Below are positions 32,269 to 42,908 of a DNA stretch of 64,000 nt, piece after piece; the first letter of the stretch is position 1, and each line of letters begins with the position of its first letter. The position numbers and the translations under genes were made by a program. This DNA comes from an uncultured Anaerobutyricum sp. (lineage in GTDB: Bacteria; Bacillota; Clostridia; Lachnospirales; Lachnospiraceae): contig NZ_CAKRCF010000003.1 in NCBI RefSeq assembly GCF_934307085.1, forward strand, positions 1-64,000, in the 5' to 3' direction. The notes beneath the pieces were generated by a model. That model did not search any database. It had not been told where the DNA came from and saw only the letters and a list, made by a program, of their open reading frames with translations.

Positions 32269-34911
32269 TTACTTTTTAAGTTGAGCAAGACGCTCTGCAA
32301 CCTGTGCTGCCATAGAAGTGTATTTCTCTAATTTTTCTTTTTCTGCCTCTACCTTTGCTACTGGAGCTTTGCTTACGAACTTCTCGTTAGAAAGCATTCC
32401 TTTTGCACGTTTGATTTCGCCCTCTAAACGTCCTGCCTCTTTTTCAAGACGAGCGATTTCTTTTTCTACATCAACAAGCTCTGCAAATGGCATATAGATT
32501 ACAGCATCTGGGATAACGGTAGATACCGCATCATCTGCGATACCAGCTTTATCTGCCTGTACATGTACTTCGCTGGCATAACCAAGTGTTGCAAAGAATA
32601 CTTTAGAATCTTCGAATACTTTACGAACTTCTTCTTTTTCAGATACAACATATACACTTGCTTTCTTGCTTGGTGGTACGTTCATATCTGCACGAAGGTT
32701 ACGAATATTTCTTACTGCATTCTTAATGATTTCTACTTCATTCTCTTCTGCCTTGAAGTCAAAGCTTTCTTCAAATACAGGCCAGTCAGATACCATAATG
32801 GACTCTTCTTCATCCTGTAAGCTGCAGAAGATTTCTTCTGTGATAAATGGCATATATGGGTGTAACAACTTTAAGGAAATGGTCAGTACTTTCTTTAAGG
32901 TAAAGAGTGCGGCTGCCTTTGTGGTATCCTCTTCGTTATAAAGTCTTGGTTTAACCATCTCGATATACCAGTCACAGAACTCTTCCCAGATAAAGTCATT
33001 TAACTTGGAAACAGCAACACCAAAGTCATAGTTTTCCATGTTATCTGTTACCTCTTTTACAAGAGAGTTTGCCTTAGATAAAATCCACTTATCTGCTGGT
33101 GTTAAATCATCAGGAGATACATTGCTAAGGTCTGCCTTTTCGATATTCATTAACATGAATCTGGAAGCATTCCATACTTTGTTTGCAAAGTTTCTACTTG
33201 CGATAATCTTCTTTTCAGAGTAACGCATATCGTTACCAGGTGCATTACCAGTTACTAAAGTAAGACGAAGTGCATCTGCACCATACTGGTCGATAATCTC
33301 TAATGGATCGATACCATTACCAAGGGACTTACTCATCTTACGTCCCTGCTCGTCACGAACAAGACCGTGAATCAATACATCACTGAATGGACACTTTCCA
33401 GTCTGCTCATATCCGGAAAATACCATACGGATTACCCAGAAGAAAATAATGTCATATCCGGTTACAAGAACGTTTGTAGGATAGAAGTAATCTAAATCTT
33501 CTGTCTTATCCGGCCAGCCTAATGTGGAGAATGGCCATAATGCAGAACTAAACCATGTATCTAATGTATCCTCATCCTGTGTAAAATGAGTGCATCCACA
33601 CTTGGGACATACTGATGGCATCTCTTTTGCTACAACAATCTCCCCACAATCATCACAGTAGTATGCAGGAATTCTGTGTCCCCACCATAACTGTCTGGAA
33701 ATACACCAGTCACGGATATTCTCTAACCAGTGAAGGTAAGTACGGTCAAAATGACCTGGTACAAAACGAAGATCTCCGTTCTTTACTGCCTCAATAGCAG
33801 GTTTTGCCATCTCGTTCATCTTTACGAACCACTGCTTTTTAATCATTGGTTCTACCGTAGTATGGCAACGGTCATGAGTTCCTACATTATGTTCATGATT
33901 CTCAATGCGCACAAGATAGCCGCCTTCTTCTAACTCTTTTACGATCGCCTTTCTCGCCTCGTAACGATCCATTCCTTCAAACTTACCACCGTTCTCATTG
34001 ATAGTTCCGTCATCATTTAAAATATTGATTTCTTCTAAGTTATGACGCTTTCCAACTTCAAAGTCGTTAGGGTCATGTGCTGGTGTGATTTTTACTGCAC
34101 CAGTACCGAATTCTTTATCTACATAAGAATCTGCAACGATTGGAATTTCTTTATTTACGATTGGAAGAAGAACCATCTTTCCAACTAAATCTTTATATCT
34201 CTCATCATCTGGATGTACGGCGATGGCTGTATCTCCAAGCATTGTCTCAGGACGAGTTGTAGCAATCTCGATGCACTTATCTGTTCCAACGATTGGATAA
34301 TTGATGTGCCAGAAATGTCCTGCCTGATCCTCATATTCTACCTCTGCATCAGAAATAGATGTCTGGCATACTGGACACCAGTTGATAATACGGGAGCCCT
34401 GGTAAATATATCCCTTTTCGTAAAGACGGATAAATACTTCCTGTACTGCTTTAGAACAGCCTTCGTCCATTGTAAAACGTTCTCTGTCCCAGTCAGCGGA
34501 AGAACCAAGCTTCTTTAACTGGCTGACAATACGTCCGCCATACTCTTCTCTCCACTCCCATGTACGCTTTAAGAATCCCTCACGTCCGAGTTCTTCTTTG
34601 TCGATACCTTCTTCTCTCAACTTATTGGTAACCTTTACCTCTGTTGCGATGCTGGCATGGTCCGTTCCTGGCTGCCATAACGCATTGTATCCCTGCATTC
34701 TCTTAAAACGGATAAGGATATCCTGTAATGTGTTATCTAAGGCATGTCCCATATGAAGCTGGCCTGTGATGTTTGGTGGCGGCATCACGATGGTAAAAGG
34801 TTTCTTGCTGCGGTCTACTTCAGCATGGAAATACTTTTTATCCAGCCATTTTTTATAAAGTCTGTCCTCAATCTCGGAAGGATTGTAGGTCTTATTCATT
34901 TCTGTTGCCAT
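32269..34911 (-). CDS. valS: valyl-tRNA synthetase
   Basis: A complete 880-residue class Ia synthetase. The HIGH-type motif is in [15 protein letters not shown] and KMSKS in [15 protein letters not shown]. The editing domain ([16 protein letters not shown]) and the C-terminal coiled coil that contacts tRNA (about 815-880) are present. ATG 34911 is chosen because CAGGAGGAATCAAATA precedes it. No T-box was seen in the 230-bp upstream gap, which holds no supported gene. folC follows at 23 bp. Confidence 0.98.
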   Translation of the reverse strand: MATEMNKTYNPSEIEDRLYKKWLDKKYFHAEVDRSKKPFTIVMPPPNITGQLHMGHALDNTLQDILIRFKRMQGYNALWQPGTDHASIATEVKVTNKLREEGIDKEELGREGFLKRTWEWREEYGGRIVSQLKKLGSSADWDRERFTMDEGCSKAVQEVFIRLYEKGYIYQGSRIINWCPVCQTSISDAEVEYEDQAGHFWHINYPIVGTDKCIEIATTRPETMLGDTAIAVHPDDERYKDLVGKMVLLPIVNKEIPIVADSYVDKEFGTGAVKITPAHDPNDFEVGKRHNLEEINILNDDGTINENGGKFEGMDRYEARKAIVKELEEGGYLVRIENHEHNVGTHDRCHTTVEPMIKKQWFVKMNEMAKPAIEAVKNGDLRFVPGHFDRTYLHWLENIRDWCISRQLWWGHRIPAYYCDDCGEIVVAKEMPSVCPKCGCTHFTQDEDTLDTWFSSALWPFSTLGWPDKTEDLDYFYPTNVLVTGYDIIFFWVIRMVFSGYEQTGKCPFSDVLIHGLVRDEQGRKMSKSLGNGIDPLEIIDQYGADALRLTLVTGNAPGNDMRYSEKKIIASRNFANKVWNASRFMLMNIEKADLSNVSPDDLTPADKWILSKANSLVKEVTDNMENYDFGVAVSKLNDFIWEEFCDWYIEMVKPRLYNEEDTTKAAALFTLKKVLTISLKLLHPYMPFITEEIFCSLQDEEESIMVSDWPVFEESFDFKAEENEVEIIKNAVRNIRNLRADMNVPPSKKASVYVVSEKEEVRKVFEDSKVFFATLGYASEVHVQADKAGIADDAVSTVIPDAVIYMPFAELVDVEKEIARLEKEAGRLEGEIKRAKGMLSNEKFVSKAPVAKVEAEKEKLEKYTSMAAQVAERLAQLKK

Positions 34912-35141
34912 TATTTGATTCCTCCTGGTTTTTATCATAAAATATGCATTTCTAAAAAACTGCATACTCTTCATCTTTTTTTACAGCACTTCAAACATTC
35001 TCTAGAATAATTCTGTTGCCATACATCTTATATGCAAATTCACTATATAATCTGCAATTAAAAATTGATAATTAAATAAAGCAAAAAAGCTCTGTCTATC
35101 ATAGTATAACTTATTTGTGAATTTGTCACTAATATTTTGTA

Positions 35142-35972
35142 TTAAATCTCTATTTCTTTTCTAAAATCTCTCTGCAGGCTACGCACAAGACGTTTTTTCT
35201 TCTCCTGTGCTTCTTCTAGTTTTCCATTTTCATCTAAAAATACTATTTTCTTGTACTTTTCTGTCATCGCATTATAATCAAAATCTTCCTGAAAATCTGC
35301 AAATCTTCCCTCGAAGGAATCAAGCAGGATATCTGAATCTTCAAATGTTTTTAGTTCCTCTCCTGCTGCCTCCATCCCTTCCACTAATGCTGTAACTGCA
35401 TAATAATAGAAAAGCGAATTCTCATCACCCGCGTATTGATAAGCCTTAATAAAGTTAATCTTTGCATTTTCAAAACGAAACAGCTTCGACTCTGCCACAC
35501 CAATGTTATGATAAATGCGTCCCCGTTCCTCTTCCTTTATACCATCCTGTTCTAATGCTGCCTGATAACTCTCAATTGCTCTTGCAGCCCTGCCAGAAAT
35601 TACAAACAAATCTCCCATCCATTTTTTCTGTAAATATATCGGGGCATTCATCAGGCCCCTATATTCATCAAGAATATCCCTGATTTCATCTTCATTGAAA
35701 TAATGTCCTTCTCTAAATAACGTTGAGAAGTACTTCATCTGATCCTTTTCCGGATCAAGCAGACGAATGAGCTGTTTGTAAAGTTTGTCAAGTCCCAGCT
35801 CATCTCTGATATATAACAACAAATCTTCTCCCGGCAGCCTGTGAATATAACAAATCATATGCTGCCGTAAATAATAACAGAGCTCTTCATAGGAAAAAAT
35901 CTGTATTCCTGTATCCTCAAAATAATATCCTTTTTTTCCAATCTTACCAATGCAGATAAGTGACTCTCTCAT
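35142..35972 (-). CDS. TPR-like protein of the DUF5716/DUF5717 cluster
   Basis: A 276-residue soluble protein with no signal or membrane segment. Tandem helical repeats typical of TPRs occupy about residues 110-200 (ESYQAALEQ, GRIYHNIGVAESKLFRFENA). The N-terminal 80 residues form a separate domain starting SLICIGKIGKKGYYFEDTG. The tail is Lys/Arg-rich. It follows the actin-fold gene by 58 bp and the solenoid gene on the same strand. Function unknown; the context suggests a partner in the same complex. Confidence 0.65.
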   Translation of the reverse strand: MRESLICIGKIGKKGYYFEDTGIQIFSYEELCYYLRQHMICYIHRLPGEDLLLYIRDELGLDKLYKQLIRLLDPEKDQMKYFSTLFREGHYFNEDEIRDILDEYRGLMNAPIYLQKKWMGDLFVISGRAARAIESYQAALEQDGIKEEERGRIYHNIGVAESKLFRFENAKINFIKAYQYAGDENSLFYYYAVTALVEGMEAAGEELKTFEDSDILLDSFEGRFADFQEDFDYNAMTEKYKKIVFLDENGKLEEAQEKKKRLVRSLQRDFRKEIEI

Positions 35973-36030
35973 CTTCCTTACCTCTTTCTTTCCGTGAACT
36001 TCTCTCTGCGATATTCCTGTCAGTAAAGTA

Positions 36031-37134
36031 TCACGAAATCAATTTAAATGGAAAGACCGTAATCTTTCCTGTTGCCGGAAACATTTCCCCAAATCCCATA
36101 TCCTTTAGTAAAATTACTCCCTCTATCTGTGAGGTGAATCGTACCTCTATACGGATTCTCGTTGTCTTTGGTGGACGCTTTGGCAATCCTTTAATATCAC
36201 AGGAAGCTCCTTCTATCTCGTTCTCCTTTGTATTATGATAGAAAAAATCCACTCTCTGGCTTTTATCAAGAATAATATCCACACTTCCATGTGTATTATA
36301 CCACTCCCGTCCAATGGATGTGATTGGCATATACTGTGGCTTTCCAGCTTCTGTTGTCACTACACCAACTGTATGATATACCATCTCCGGTCCATCCATC
36401 AGAATCATTCCCTCATCCATCAGCTCGATCGGGTGAATTCCTAAAAGGCAGGCACCATTGGCGTAAAGATTTTGTCCTAAAAATACTCTCCTTCCCGCAC
36501 ATAAATAGGTAAGGGTTTTTTTCATCCATTTTCCTTCAAAACCACTACCCGTAAGAAAAATAATATTGGTTGGATTCTTTACAAGGAAACGCTTCATCAT
36601 CTGTCCAAAATTCTGATCCTGCTCTGGCGTTCCCTCCACAACACGGTACTCCTGTAAGTTGATTTCCTTCTCAACTGCACGATACGCCTTTTGTCTTGAA
36701 CGACGTATCTGATCAATCATAATATAACTTAACCGATTATTACGATAATCAAGAAGCAGTGTATTCCTATCCCATACAATTCTTTCCTGATGGAATACAT
36801 ACTCTGCAAATGCTCTGAAATGTGTTATTACTTTCACTGTATGAAACTTTAAAAACTCCTCACTTACACATTCCTTTAACTTATCCCTGCTTTCCTCTGT
36901 TGTCTCTGCCATAGAAAAATGAACCGCCTGATAATCAGACCAATGATATTCCTTTTCCCTCATATAATCTTCCACGAGCTGTATGCCTGCCTCTATATAA
37001 GTGCCCTGTTCTTCTTTTGACAGCGGAAAACTTTCCTCAGACATTTCTTCCTGTCCTTCTCTGTATATACTAAACTGAACAGAAGCTGGTCCGAGATCAA
37101 TTCCCGCATATTTTTTTGTATCCAGTTCTTCCAT
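36031..37134 (-). CDS. degenerate actin/Hsp70-fold protein (DUF5716-like)
   Basis: A 367-residue protein. The N-terminus KYAGIDLGPASVQFSIY matches the phosphate-1 loop of the actin/Hsp70/sugar kinase fold, and IIFLTGSGFEGKWMKKTL resembles the adenosine motif. The expected phosphate-2 loop (DLGGGT in Hsp70) appears as LLLDYRNNRLSYIMI, lacking the glycines, so ATP hydrolysis may be lost. The C-terminal 90 residues are beta-rich, with GLPKRPPKTTRIRIEVRF recalling an Hsp70 substrate-binding beta domain. I associate it with DUF5716, found with DUF5717 in Lachnospiraceae. GAGAGGTTTATA precedes the ATG. Confidence 0.65.
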   Translation of the reverse strand: MEELDTKKYAGIDLGPASVQFSIYREGQEEMSEESFPLSKEEQGTYIEAGIQLVEDYMREKEYHWSDYQAVHFSMAETTEESRDKLKECVSEEFLKFHTVKVITHFRAFAEYVFHQERIVWDRNTLLLDYRNNRLSYIMIDQIRRSRQKAYRAVEKEINLQEYRVVEGTPEQDQNFGQMMKRFLVKNPTNIIFLTGSGFEGKWMKKTLTYLCAGRRVFLGQNLYANGACLLGIHPIELMDEGMILMDGPEMVYHTVGVVTTEAGKPQYMPITSIGREWYNTHGSVDIILDKSQRVDFFYHNTKENEIEGASCDIKGLPKRPPKTTRIRIEVRFTSQIEGVILLKDMGFGEMFPATGKITVFPFKLIS

Positions 37135-37173
37135 TATAAACCTCTCAATCTTTCCTTCTAATTCTTTGTTTAT

Positions 37174-40100
37174 TTACAGAAGTTTCATACACTGGTCTGC
37201 AAAAAAAGTTTTTAAAAGGTAATCTTTTAATTCTGGTAAAGAAGCTTCCTCTGAATCAAGATGATTCAGTGCAAAAAAGCGGCTGTCCTCTCCATCTTCA
37301 TAACCAAAAGTCTCAAACTCCAATGTATCGGAACCTTCAACCTGTTTTCCATCTTCCTCCAGTCGATACTTCACATGGTCTCTCTGGAAAAAGTTCATAT
37401 GACATACATACATTCCCGGAAGAACTTCCTCTAACTTCAGATTGCGGAAAGAGTACTCTTCTCCGTCAATCTGATAATTCAATGTAACATTTCTTCCAGC
37501 ATGTCCTTTATAGGTAAGGAATGTCATTTCTCTGTAATAAACAGGGAAATCAATCCACTCCTTATAAGCATGATAAATTGGCAGATAGAACTTTTCCTGT
37601 AAAAAGCCATTAATAATATAAACCGCAGTATCTTTTATCGTATCATACCACTCTTCTCTTCCTGCAAAATAGTACAGAAAATGAATTCTTGAATGTCTGT
37701 TTTCCATTCGTCCATTGACAATCTCCTGTCCGATTGCCATATGCATAAAATCGGTAAGCTCCATGGAACTTTCCAGTTCCTTCATAGATGCATATTCCAG
37801 ATAGCTGTCAATCAGTACATCTCCCTGTGCAGACTGGTAAAAAGATTCGAATACCGGGAATACTCCTTCCGTATCATTGCCAGTAAACATAACCTGTTCA
37901 AGAATCTTTCGTTCAAAGTCCACCGTCTCAAGTCCGAAACGCTTACCTCTTTCCCAGATTTCAAGAAGCACTGCCGTCTCTCCCTGAAAATGCTCCATCA
38001 GATATGTGAGTGTATCTTTATTGCACTTCTTTCGAATAAATGCTGCATAGGCAAGAGAAAGGGTTACTTCATCCTTCTTGCCTTGATAATACTGTGCGCC
38101 AAATGATGCCAGTCGAAGAATCTTTGCCGATCCCATGATATCACAGCCATACAGCTCAATTCCAAAGAATGCTTCCTCCATCATTCCGACTTCCATATAA
38201 TAATCCATTAAGGTCTTTCGAAACTCTGTAGAAATGTTCGAATAATCGATTCTTCCAAGCCATCTTGCCAGACTTCTCTTTTCCTGATGATTCTCATAAT
38301 ATGTAAGAAGCTTTTCAACTGCTTCCGTCTGTACCCACCTAATAAAATCATCATTAAAAGCCAGCTGTTTGAGTACTGGGACTGCCTCTTCCTTTATAGT
38401 ATCATTCATTTTTTCTGATTCCATTAACAAAATCTTCTTATTAGAAAGATTTCGGCGAATCCATTCTTTTTCAAACTGTTCTGGAGATAAAAATTCCTTT
38501 AACTTATAATCAATATCCTTCACATAGCGCTGTTCATTATTATCTACAAAATAAAAAACAGCCCTCTCATTATATACTTCCACACAACTTACACCGCTAG
38601 AAAGCGGGTAATACTTTTCTTTGCCAGTTTCTGGGCAAGAAACATACACTCCAATAATATGTGAATTTGTGCAGATAAGCTTGTGATAAAATAAAATATC
38701 ACATACTGCTTTCCAATTATCTGGTTTTTCCAGTACTTCCTTTTGAAAATAAGTATACAGATAAGCTAAATGCTCGTTAATTCTTCCCTTTAAAAGCTGT
38801 TCTTCCACAAATGGAAGCATCTTTGAATAATAAGCTCCAAATACCTCTTCATAGCTTGTCTTATTATGCAGCACATTACTGTAAAGATATGCTTTTTCTA
38901 AATAGTCCAGACTATTACTGTATGTAAAATAAATCAAAACACGCTGTGGAATGGTATCGTATGTCGCAAAATCCATACTTCGAATAAAGAACTCATTCAA
39001 TCCGATAATCTTTAAATTTGCTTCCACCGCAAGCTGGAAATATTCATGATATTCCTTACCAGTTCTGTTTCCCTTAATAAGCAGTGAGCAAATTACCTGT
39101 AAAAACTGCTCATCCGGCTCCACTCCATAAAGTTTCTCTGCAATATAAAAGACCGCTTTATTATAATACTTCATCTTTAAAGCAAGACGTGCAAACTGAT
39201 AAGAAAGCGCCAACGAAATATATCCATAACGGACTCCCCAGCGGAAAATGCTAATTTCAAACTTTCCGAGTTCTTCCATATAATTTGGATTCTCATTCAA
39301 AATATCACAGGCTTCAAAATATAAAAGACTGCTGTTATTCCCTTCTTCAAACAGCTGCCTAATCGTATCATACTGAAGTCTCTTATTATATACATACTCT
39401 CTGTCAAGATAAATGAGCATCCATAAAGCTTCTGCCTTATAGTCTGATAATTCATAAAATTCACGGATAACCGTAACTGCTTTACTGATTGCTTCTGGCG
39501 TCCTGTAATACATTGCCTTAAGATACAGAAAATAATTCGCTTCCAGCGGAGAAAACTTATCTTCATTTGAAAGATCCTCTAATTTCTCCATCGCTTCTCT
39601 GGCTTCTTCCTTCTGTTCTTCCATCAAAAGAAAATGCATTCGATACAGCTTCCATTCATTATCATCTGTATCCTGCTCTAATTCCTTCAAAACCTGATCT
39701 GAGTCTTCTGCAAAATCTTCAAATCCAATGCTTCCAGTACGAAAATACAAGTAATTATGCATCAGTTCCGCTCTCTTTTTCTTTAATTGGAATTTCTGCT
39801 GCCTATCCTTTGCCAGTTCAGAATATTCACTCCACCATTCTACGGAGATTTCTATATTTTGACGTATAGTATCAATATGGATAATGTCGCTGCCATTCAA
39901 AAGCCCCTGCTTCTTCTCTATAGTGAATGTCAGCACTCCATCCTCAAAGTCATCGCTTGAAAAGCGCTTAATAGATGGCTCCACCTGCCCTTTTTCACTA
40001 AAAATACGACCTTCTACGTATCCTGGATGGGTAAGCGTCAGCGTAAGTGAAGAACAATCCTCCCCTTCTTCTAATACTACCTTATTCCCAGATATGTGAA

Positions 40101-40698
40101 CAAAAGTCTGCTCTTTGTACCCTGCTGCCGTAAGAAATTCTTCTAAAATAAGGCTTCTTGAACGACTCTTCATCAAGCTGTGATACAAACTTTGCTTCTC
40201 TGGCTCGTCCTGTAAAAATACTTCTTCAAAATTCGGCAGGAAAAACAATTCCATCGCTTCTTTTCGATTCTGTTCATATATATGGATAAATTCTTCTATT
40301 GTAGATATTCTTCCCTGAGAAGTTTCTACAAACTTACGTATCACCTGAATATAGTAAGGAATTATATATTCCCCACCATTCGTAATAAGAACGATATTAC
40401 CTTCAAATATACTCCCTGCAGTAGCAAGCTTCCCTTTAAAATAAAAAGGGATTTCCTGACGAACCCCTTCTAGTTGTTCTACCTCTACCGCCACCTTATC
40501 ACTAGTCGTACAGACGTATCCTTCTATCGGAATCTTGTTCTCGCTTTCTATAAAAAAGGAATCTTTATAAACCTTTCCCTCTTCCACCTCAATGTTCAGA
40601 TTCGTAATGGAAAGGCTTACTACTGGCGCTGCATCATTATTCACTTCCTGTATTACACTAATTTCTTCTTTCACGACCTTTATCCTTCCCTTTTCCAT
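37174..40698 (-). CDS. large helical-solenoid protein (DUF5717-like)
   Basis: At 1174 residues this is the largest gene in the window. Residues 1-130 look like a beta-sandwich (VSLSITNLNIEVEEGKVY, YIIPYYIQVIRKF). A second beta region (about 205-300) is followed by a very long alpha-helical, TPR-like stretch (about 310-1040) and a final beta domain. There is no signal peptide or membrane helix. I associate it with DUF5717. It is the first gene of a three-gene minus-strand group and lies 39 bp before the actin-fold gene. Its start codon has a poor ribosome site. The length suggests a scaffold; biochemical function is unknown. Confidence 0.65.
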   Translation of the reverse strand: MEKGRIKVVKEEISVIQEVNNDAAPVVSLSITNLNIEVEEGKVYKDSFFIESENKIPIEGYVCTTSDKVAVEVEQLEGVRQEIPFYFKGKLATAGSIFEGNIVLITNGGEYIIPYYIQVIRKFVETSQGRISTIEEFIHIYEQNRKEAMELFFLPNFEEVFLQDEPEKQSLYHSLMKSRSRSLILEEFLTAAGYKEQTFVHISGNKVVLEEGEDCSSLTLTLTHPGYVEGRIFSEKGQVEPSIKRFSSDDFEDGVLTFTIEKKQGLLNGSDIIHIDTIRQNIEISVEWWSEYSELAKDRQQKFQLKKKRAELMHNYLYFRTGSIGFEDFAEDSDQVLKELEQDTDDNEWKLYRMHFLLMEEQKEEAREAMEKLEDLSNEDKFSPLEANYFLYLKAMYYRTPEAISKAVTVIREFYELSDYKAEALWMLIYLDREYVYNKRLQYDTIRQLFEEGNNSSLLYFEACDILNENPNYMEELGKFEISIFRWGVRYGYISLALSYQFARLALKMKYYNKAVFYIAEKLYGVEPDEQFLQVICSLLIKGNRTGKEYHEYFQLAVEANLKIIGLNEFFIRSMDFATYDTIPQRVLIYFTYSNSLDYLEKAYLYSNVLHNKTSYEEVFGAYYSKMLPFVEEQLLKGRINEHLAYLYTYFQKEVLEKPDNWKAVCDILFYHKLICTNSHIIGVYVSCPETGKEKYYPLSSGVSCVEVYNERAVFYFVDNNEQRYVKDIDYKLKEFLSPEQFEKEWIRRNLSNKKILLMESEKMNDTIKEEAVPVLKQLAFNDDFIRWVQTEAVEKLLTYYENHQEKRSLARWLGRIDYSNISTEFRKTLMDYYMEVGMMEEAFFGIELYGCDIMGSAKILRLASFGAQYYQGKKDEVTLSLAYAAFIRKKCNKDTLTYLMEHFQGETAVLLEIWERGKRFGLETVDFERKILEQVMFTGNDTEGVFPVFESFYQSAQGDVLIDSYLEYASMKELESSMELTDFMHMAIGQEIVNGRMENRHSRIHFLYYFAGREEWYDTIKDTAVYIINGFLQEKFYLPIYHAYKEWIDFPVYYREMTFLTYKGHAGRNVTLNYQIDGEEYSFRNLKLEEVLPGMYVCHMNFFQRDHVKYRLEEDGKQVEGSDTLEFETFGYEDGEDSRFFALNHLDSEEASLPELKDYLLKTFFADQCMKLL

Positions 40699-40834
40699 GA
40701 TATGTCATATTATAGCAAACATTGACCTATTTTTAAACAGATACAAATGTTTTTTCCCAATTTATTTTTAAATAAATTTCTTCGCTTTTTTATCATTTTT
40801 TCCGCCATTTTAGACAAATTCACTGCATTGTCCT

Positions 40835-40863
40835 TTGACAATAAAAAGCTCTGGTTTTAGTAT
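40835..40863 (+). promoter_or_regulatory. putative sigma-A promoter of the antiporter gene
   Basis: A perfect TTGACA and TAGTAT separated by 17 bp lie about 80 bp before the ATG in the divergent gap 40699-40944. Confidence 0.6.
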
Positions 40864-40944
40864 TTATTTAGTTATTTTATTATGTTGGTGAATTCTGCCC
40901 ATAATAAATATATGTACAAAACCAACATACAGGAGGCTTGACAA

Positions 40945-42375
40945 ATGAAAAAACTATTAACCGGACTTTCGGCCCTTTTGCTGTTTAGCCCACTCCATGT
41001 ATTCGCCGCCGATGGTGCTCTTTCTGATACGGCGCTTGGAAATACACTTCCCATTTGGAGTTGTATTCCTTTTGCTGGAATGCTTTTAAGCATTGCTATT
41101 TTCCCACTGATAAAGGAAGAATGGTGGGAAAAGCATAAACCATGGGTTGTTGCTTTCTGGTCACTGCTCTTTTTAATTCCTTTTGCCGTTGCTTTTGGCG
41201 GACATGTTGCTTTAGAACATCTGATAGAAGTTACACTTGGAGACTATCTTACATTCATCGTTCTTCTTTTTGGACTGTTTTGCGTAGCCGGCAACATCAG
41301 TTTACAAGGTGATCTCGCAGGTAACCCGAAAGTCAACGTTATACTGCTTCTCATAGGAACATTACTTTCAAGCTGGATTGGAACAACAGGTGCTAGTATG
41401 CTTATGATACGACCAATCATACGTGCTAATAAGTGGCGACAACGCAAAGTACAGATTATGGTATTTTTCATTTTTCTTATTTCAAATATTGGCGGATGCC
41501 TTACCCCTGTAGGTGACCCACCACTTTTAATGGGATTTATGAATGGAGTTGACTTTTTCTGGAGTCTTCACCTTCTCCCTGTGATGATTCTCAATGTCGT
41601 TATCCTGCTTGCACTGTTCTTTTTAATTGATACAAGAGCATATAAAAAAGATATCGCAGATGGTTTCAGACCTGAGATGAAAGCTGAATCAAAAAAAATA
41701 AAGCTTCATTTAGATGGTGCACACAATATCATCTTCCTTCTTGTAATTGTTGCCGGTGTTATTTTAAGTGGAGTTCTCCCGACTGTCTTCCCTGTTTTCA
41801 GTGAAGGGCTTACTATTATGGGAGTAACTTTATCTTATTCCTCTATTATTGAGATTGTGATGATACTTGTCTCTGCTTATCTTTCTTTTAAGACAACAAA
41901 AAAAGAGGTTCGTGACAGCAACCATTTTACATGGGATGCTATTCAGGAAGTTGCTGTTCTCTTCATTGGTATCTTTATTACTATGATTCCAGCTCTTCTT
42001 ATATTAAAGGCTCGTGGAGCTGATCTTGGATTAACTGAGCCTTGGCAGTTTTTCTGGATAACCGGAGCTTTGTCAAGCTTCCTTGATAACACACCAACTT
42101 ACCTGGTATTCTTCACAACTGCAGCTTCCTTAGGATTTAGCTCTGGTGTAGCAACACTTACCAGTTTCATCCCGCAGATAATCCTTATGGCGATTTCCTG
42201 TGGAGCTGTATTTATGGGGGCCAATACCTATATCGGTAATGCACCAAACTTTATGGTTCGTTCCATCGCAGAAGAGAACGGTATTAAAATGCCATCGTTT
42301 TTCGGGTATATGCTTTGGTCATTAAGTTGTCTGATTCCGGTATTTTTGATTGATATGCTGATTTTCTTCTTATAG
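40945..42375 (+). CDS. sodium:proton antiporter-like ion transporter (IT superfamily, NhaD type)
   Basis: A 476-residue membrane protein with a cleavable-looking N-terminal segment (LLTGLSALLLFSPLHVFA) and about eleven further helices. IGTTGASMLMIRPIIRAN and SNIGGCLTPVGDPPLLMG are the NhaD/ArsB-type signature region, repeated in the second half as SSFLDNTPTYLVFF and GANTYIGNAPNFMV. It probably exchanges sodium for protons; citrate or arsenite transport is less likely. ACAGGAGGCTTGACAA precedes the ATG. Monocistronic, ending before a 202-bp palindrome. Confidence 0.8.
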   Translation: MKKLLTGLSALLLFSPLHVFAADGALSDTALGNTLPIWSCIPFAGMLLSIAIFPLIKEEWWEKHKPWVVAFWSLLFLIPFAVAFGGHVALEHLIEVTLGDYLTFIVLLFGLFCVAGNISLQGDLAGNPKVNVILLLIGTLLSSWIGTTGASMLMIRPIIRANKWRQRKVQIMVFFIFLISNIGGCLTPVGDPPLLMGFMNGVDFFWSLHLLPVMILNVVILLALFFLIDTRAYKKDIADGFRPEMKAESKKIKLHLDGAHNIIFLLVIVAGVILSGVLPTVFPVFSEGLTIMGVTLSYSSIIEIVMILVSAYLSFKTTKKEVRDSNHFTWDAIQEVAVLFIGIFITMIPALLILKARGADLGLTEPWQFFWITGALSSFLDNTPTYLVFFTTAASLGFSSGVATLTSFIPQIILMAISCGAVFMGANTYIGNAPNFMVRSIAEENGIKMPSFFGYMLWSLSCLIPVFLIDMLIFFL

Positions 42376-42400
42376 GATGTTGGATACGAACAAAATAGAC

Positions 42401-42602
42401 GCTTTTGGTTATAAAGTAAATGAAAAAAGTTCCCTCTATGCTATACAATTTTTGCTGTCGCACTGGACATTCCGTTCTGCCTATAAGCCCTGCTCGAAAA
42501 CGAGCTCGCAGGGCTTATAGGCAGAACGGAATGTCCAGCGCGAAAGGCAAAAATTGTATAGCATAGAGGGAACTTTTTATTTAGTCTTTTGCAACCAAAA
42601 GC
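42401..42602 (+). repeat. nested long palindromic element (type II) after the antiporter gene
   Basis: An outer stem of 32 perfect base pairs (42424-42455 with 42547-42578) encloses a second stem of 31 perfect base pairs (42463-42493 with 42508-42538), with a short asymmetric loop between (TGTCGCA on one side, GCGAAAG on the other) and a 14-nt apical loop. Inverted GCTTTTGGTT ends bound it. It starts 25 bp after the antiporter stop codon. Confidence 0.9.
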
Positions 42603-42767
42603 TGTGCTTTAATTTTTTCAATATCCATTATATCTAAAAAAGAATTCACTTATAAATAAATAAACATACACTACGATAACCTAATAATTCCAATCTAATA
42701 TTAGTGCTACAAAATATCTCATTAATCTTACATACTCTAGGATAACATAGCAACTTAATCCCGCCAA

Positions 42768-42895
42768 AGACAGAAACCGAGAATCGGTCATTCGGTAAAA
42801 ATGCGCCTTTGAGCAAGCTCTTAATGCGGGTGAGCATTAAGAGCGCAGTGAAACGAAGCATTTTTGCCGAATGACCGATTCTCGGTTTCGTCCGT
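42768..42895 (-). repeat. long palindromic element (type I/II hybrid core), after the HD hydrolase gene
   Basis: Arms 42773-42795 and 42867-42889 are perfectly complementary over 23 bp. The minus strand reads GACGAAACC, then GCTTCGTTTCACTGC, an apical ATGC-TCACCC-GCAT hairpin with extended stem, then GCTCAAAGGC. It lies 13 bp beyond the HD gene stop. The gap 42603-42767 shows no supported gene. Confidence 0.85.
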
Positions 42896-42908
42896 TTAGC
42901 CATTAAAC

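Noticed and set aside
34912-35141. T-box leader before valS (and likewise before leuS)
   Set aside because: No conserved T-box antiterminator sequence or specifier-like stem could be found, and the upstream gaps are only 230 and 90 bp.
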